Shown here in pieces: positions 6,943-7,556 of a stretch of 7,556 bases of DNA; position 1 is the first letter of the stretch, and the number at the start of each line of letters is the position of its first letter. The stretch spans positions 1-7,556 of the forward strand of contig CAZWLH010000074.1 of NCBI GenBank assembly GCA_964634675.1, given 5' to 3'. This DNA is from UMGS172 sp964634675 (GTDB lineage Bacteria > Bacillota > Clostridia > Oscillospirales > Acutalibacteraceae). Both the position numbers and the translations under genes were made by a program. A model generated the notes under the pieces. The model did not search any database. It saw only the letters and a program-made list of their open reading frames with translations, and was not told the DNA's origin.

Positions 6943-7353
6943 TCAAAACTTAACGGTTTCGGTTCGCTGATTTTTAAACCACTGTGCTTCAAAACCGGTG
7001 AATTTCAAAATGCAGTAATCGGGATCCGTAACGCCTTTTTTGTAAAATCTTGTAAAAAACGGCTTCCAAAAGCGTTGCTTGGTCGGTTGATCGGTGAGCA
7101 CAACCATTTCACCCTTAAGTTCAACGCCCGAAAAGCTTCTTCCCTTTTCATAAAAGTATACGCACGCCTTGGGGTTGGCACGGTAGTGCGCCACTTTTCT
7201 CGAAGATGTGTAGGTTGCAAAATAAATGTCGTTGCCGTCAATCAGCACAGGCTGAATCAAAGCCCTTGTCGCAGGATAGCCGTCTGGATCGACCGATGAA
7301 ATGACAGATGTTTTCTGCCGCGCGATAAATTCATAAATGCCCTCTTTGGTCAT
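6943..7353 (-). CDS. PNPOx-like flavin-binding split-barrel protein
   Basis: A 136-residue protein of the pyridoxamine-phosphate-oxidase-like split-barrel superfamily, in which small dimers bind FMN, F420 or heme and act in flavin-dependent reductions or stress protection. The pattern 'TSVISSVDPDGYPATRAL' (15-32), IYFATYTSSRKVAHYRANPKA (43-63, strand plus the Ser-Arg-Lys turn near the flavin phosphate) and VYFYEKGR (65-72), then VELKGEMVVL (77-86), is characteristic of the group. It is too short and lacks the substrate loop for a true PdxH, so vitamin B6 synthesis is unlikely. ATG 7353 is preceded by a GGGAGAGGGAA purine tract. It is first in the operon, just downstream of the promoter and operator, and its stop codon overlaps the ribosome site of the marR gene. 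Confidence 0.88.
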   Translation of the reverse strand: MTKEGIYEFIARQKTSVISSVDPDGYPATRALIQPVLIDGNDIYFATYTSSRKVAHYRANPKACVYFYEKGRSFSGVELKGEMVVLTDQPTKQRFWKPFFTRFYKKGVTDPDYCILKFTGFEAQWFKNQRTETVKF

Positions 7354-7377
7354 ATTCTTCCCTCTCCCGAAAATAAA

Positions 7378-7395
7378 AGTTAACTTACATTAACT
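7378..7395. promoter_or_regulatory. Operator-like inverted repeat at the six-gene operon promoter
   Basis: AGTTAA-N6-TTAACT is a perfect 18-bp inverted repeat directly downstream of the -10 (7396-7401), so it covers the expected transcription start. It shares its right arm with a second repeat, AACTA-N3-TAGTT (7392-7404), centred on the -10 itself. Such overlapping palindromes are typical of MarR autoregulation, and a MarR gene is second in the operon. Confidence 0.68.
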
Positions 7396-7424
7396 ATTAT
7401 AGTTCACGTGAGTTGACTTGTCAA
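7396..7424 (-). promoter_or_regulatory. Consensus sigma-A promoter of the six-gene operon
   Basis: On the minus strand TTGACA (7419-7424) and TATAAT (7396-7401), both perfect, are separated by exactly 17 bp. An 8-bp palindrome, TCACGTGA (7404-7411), lies in the spacer. Full consensus predicts high basal strength, which makes sense if the abutting inverted repeat holds it repressed. Confidence 0.88.
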
Positions 7425-7556
7425 TATTATGTACCGAAAATAAAATAGAAAAAGCACAAAGTCCTTCTTATGGGACTTACGGTATGGTACAATGTAACCA
7501 AAACCCTAAATTGCCAAAGTGAAGTTAGGAATTTCGAGGTAAAAAAAGAGAAATAC
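7425..7556. other. Intergenic stretch at right edge, no gene seen
   Basis: No coding region is supported here. It contains a small hairpin, AAGTCC-N8-GGACTT (7459-7478), and a TACAAT (7488-7493) that could be a plus-strand -10, though the matching -35 position (TTCTTA) is poor. A purine-rich GAGGTAAAAAAAG stretch close to the edge could be a ribosome site for a plus-strand gene beginning just beyond the window. Both readings are weak. Confidence 0.3.

Noticed and set aside
6943..7353. True pyridoxamine 5'-phosphate oxidase (pdxH)
   Set aside because: At 136 residues it is much shorter than PdxH and lacks its C-terminal dimerisation domain; only the generic flavin-binding split barrel is supported.

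Overview
The window looks like a chromosomal segment of a low-to-moderate GC Gram-positive bacterium, most likely a gut-type Clostridia (Oscillospirales/Ruminococcaceae-like). The reasons are a strong AGGAGG-type ribosome binding site before nearly every gene, TTG starts, consensus sigma-A promoters, and a gene repertoire (MarR plus a paired ABC exporter, a DegV protein, small nitroreductases) common in that group. The taxonomic call is an inference. All supported genes lie on the minus strand, and I see no tRNA, rRNA, CRISPR array, insertion sequence or phage structural gene.

Operon A runs from the right towards the middle (about 7424 down to 3282). A consensus promoter (TTGACA, 17 bp, TATAAT) is directly abutted by an inverted repeat at the expected transcription start. 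It drives six closely spaced genes: a flavin-binding split-barrel (PNPOx-like) protein, a MarR-family regulator starting at TTG, a Gp37/Gp68-type (DUF5131) protein with a CX6CX2C cluster, a small nitroreductase, an aldo/keto reductase with a changed catalytic tetrad, and a DegV/FakB-like fatty-acid-binding protein. A 13-bp-stem hairpin terminator closes the unit. At least three of the six products are probable flavin or NAD(P)H redox proteins, so I read it as a MarR-autoregulated redox or electrophile-response operon.

Operon B runs from about 3228 off the left edge. It encodes a second MarR regulator, also starting at TTG, followed by the two halves of a heterodimeric ABC exporter whose genes overlap by one base (TAATG). 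The first half has a degenerate ATPase site; the second is cut by the window edge after its membrane domain. A 13-bp operator-like palindrome, CTAAC-N3-GTTAG, occurs twice: abutting the -10 of the marR promoter, and between marR and the exporter genes next to a terminator-like hairpin. This is the layout of a MarR-controlled drug or toxic-compound efflux pump.

The right end (7425-7556) is intergenic, with one short hairpin and a possible weak plus-strand -10. The most useful new observations are the paired operator architecture, the intact six-gene operon with its unusual DUF5131 member, and the substituted tetrad of the aldo/keto reductase.
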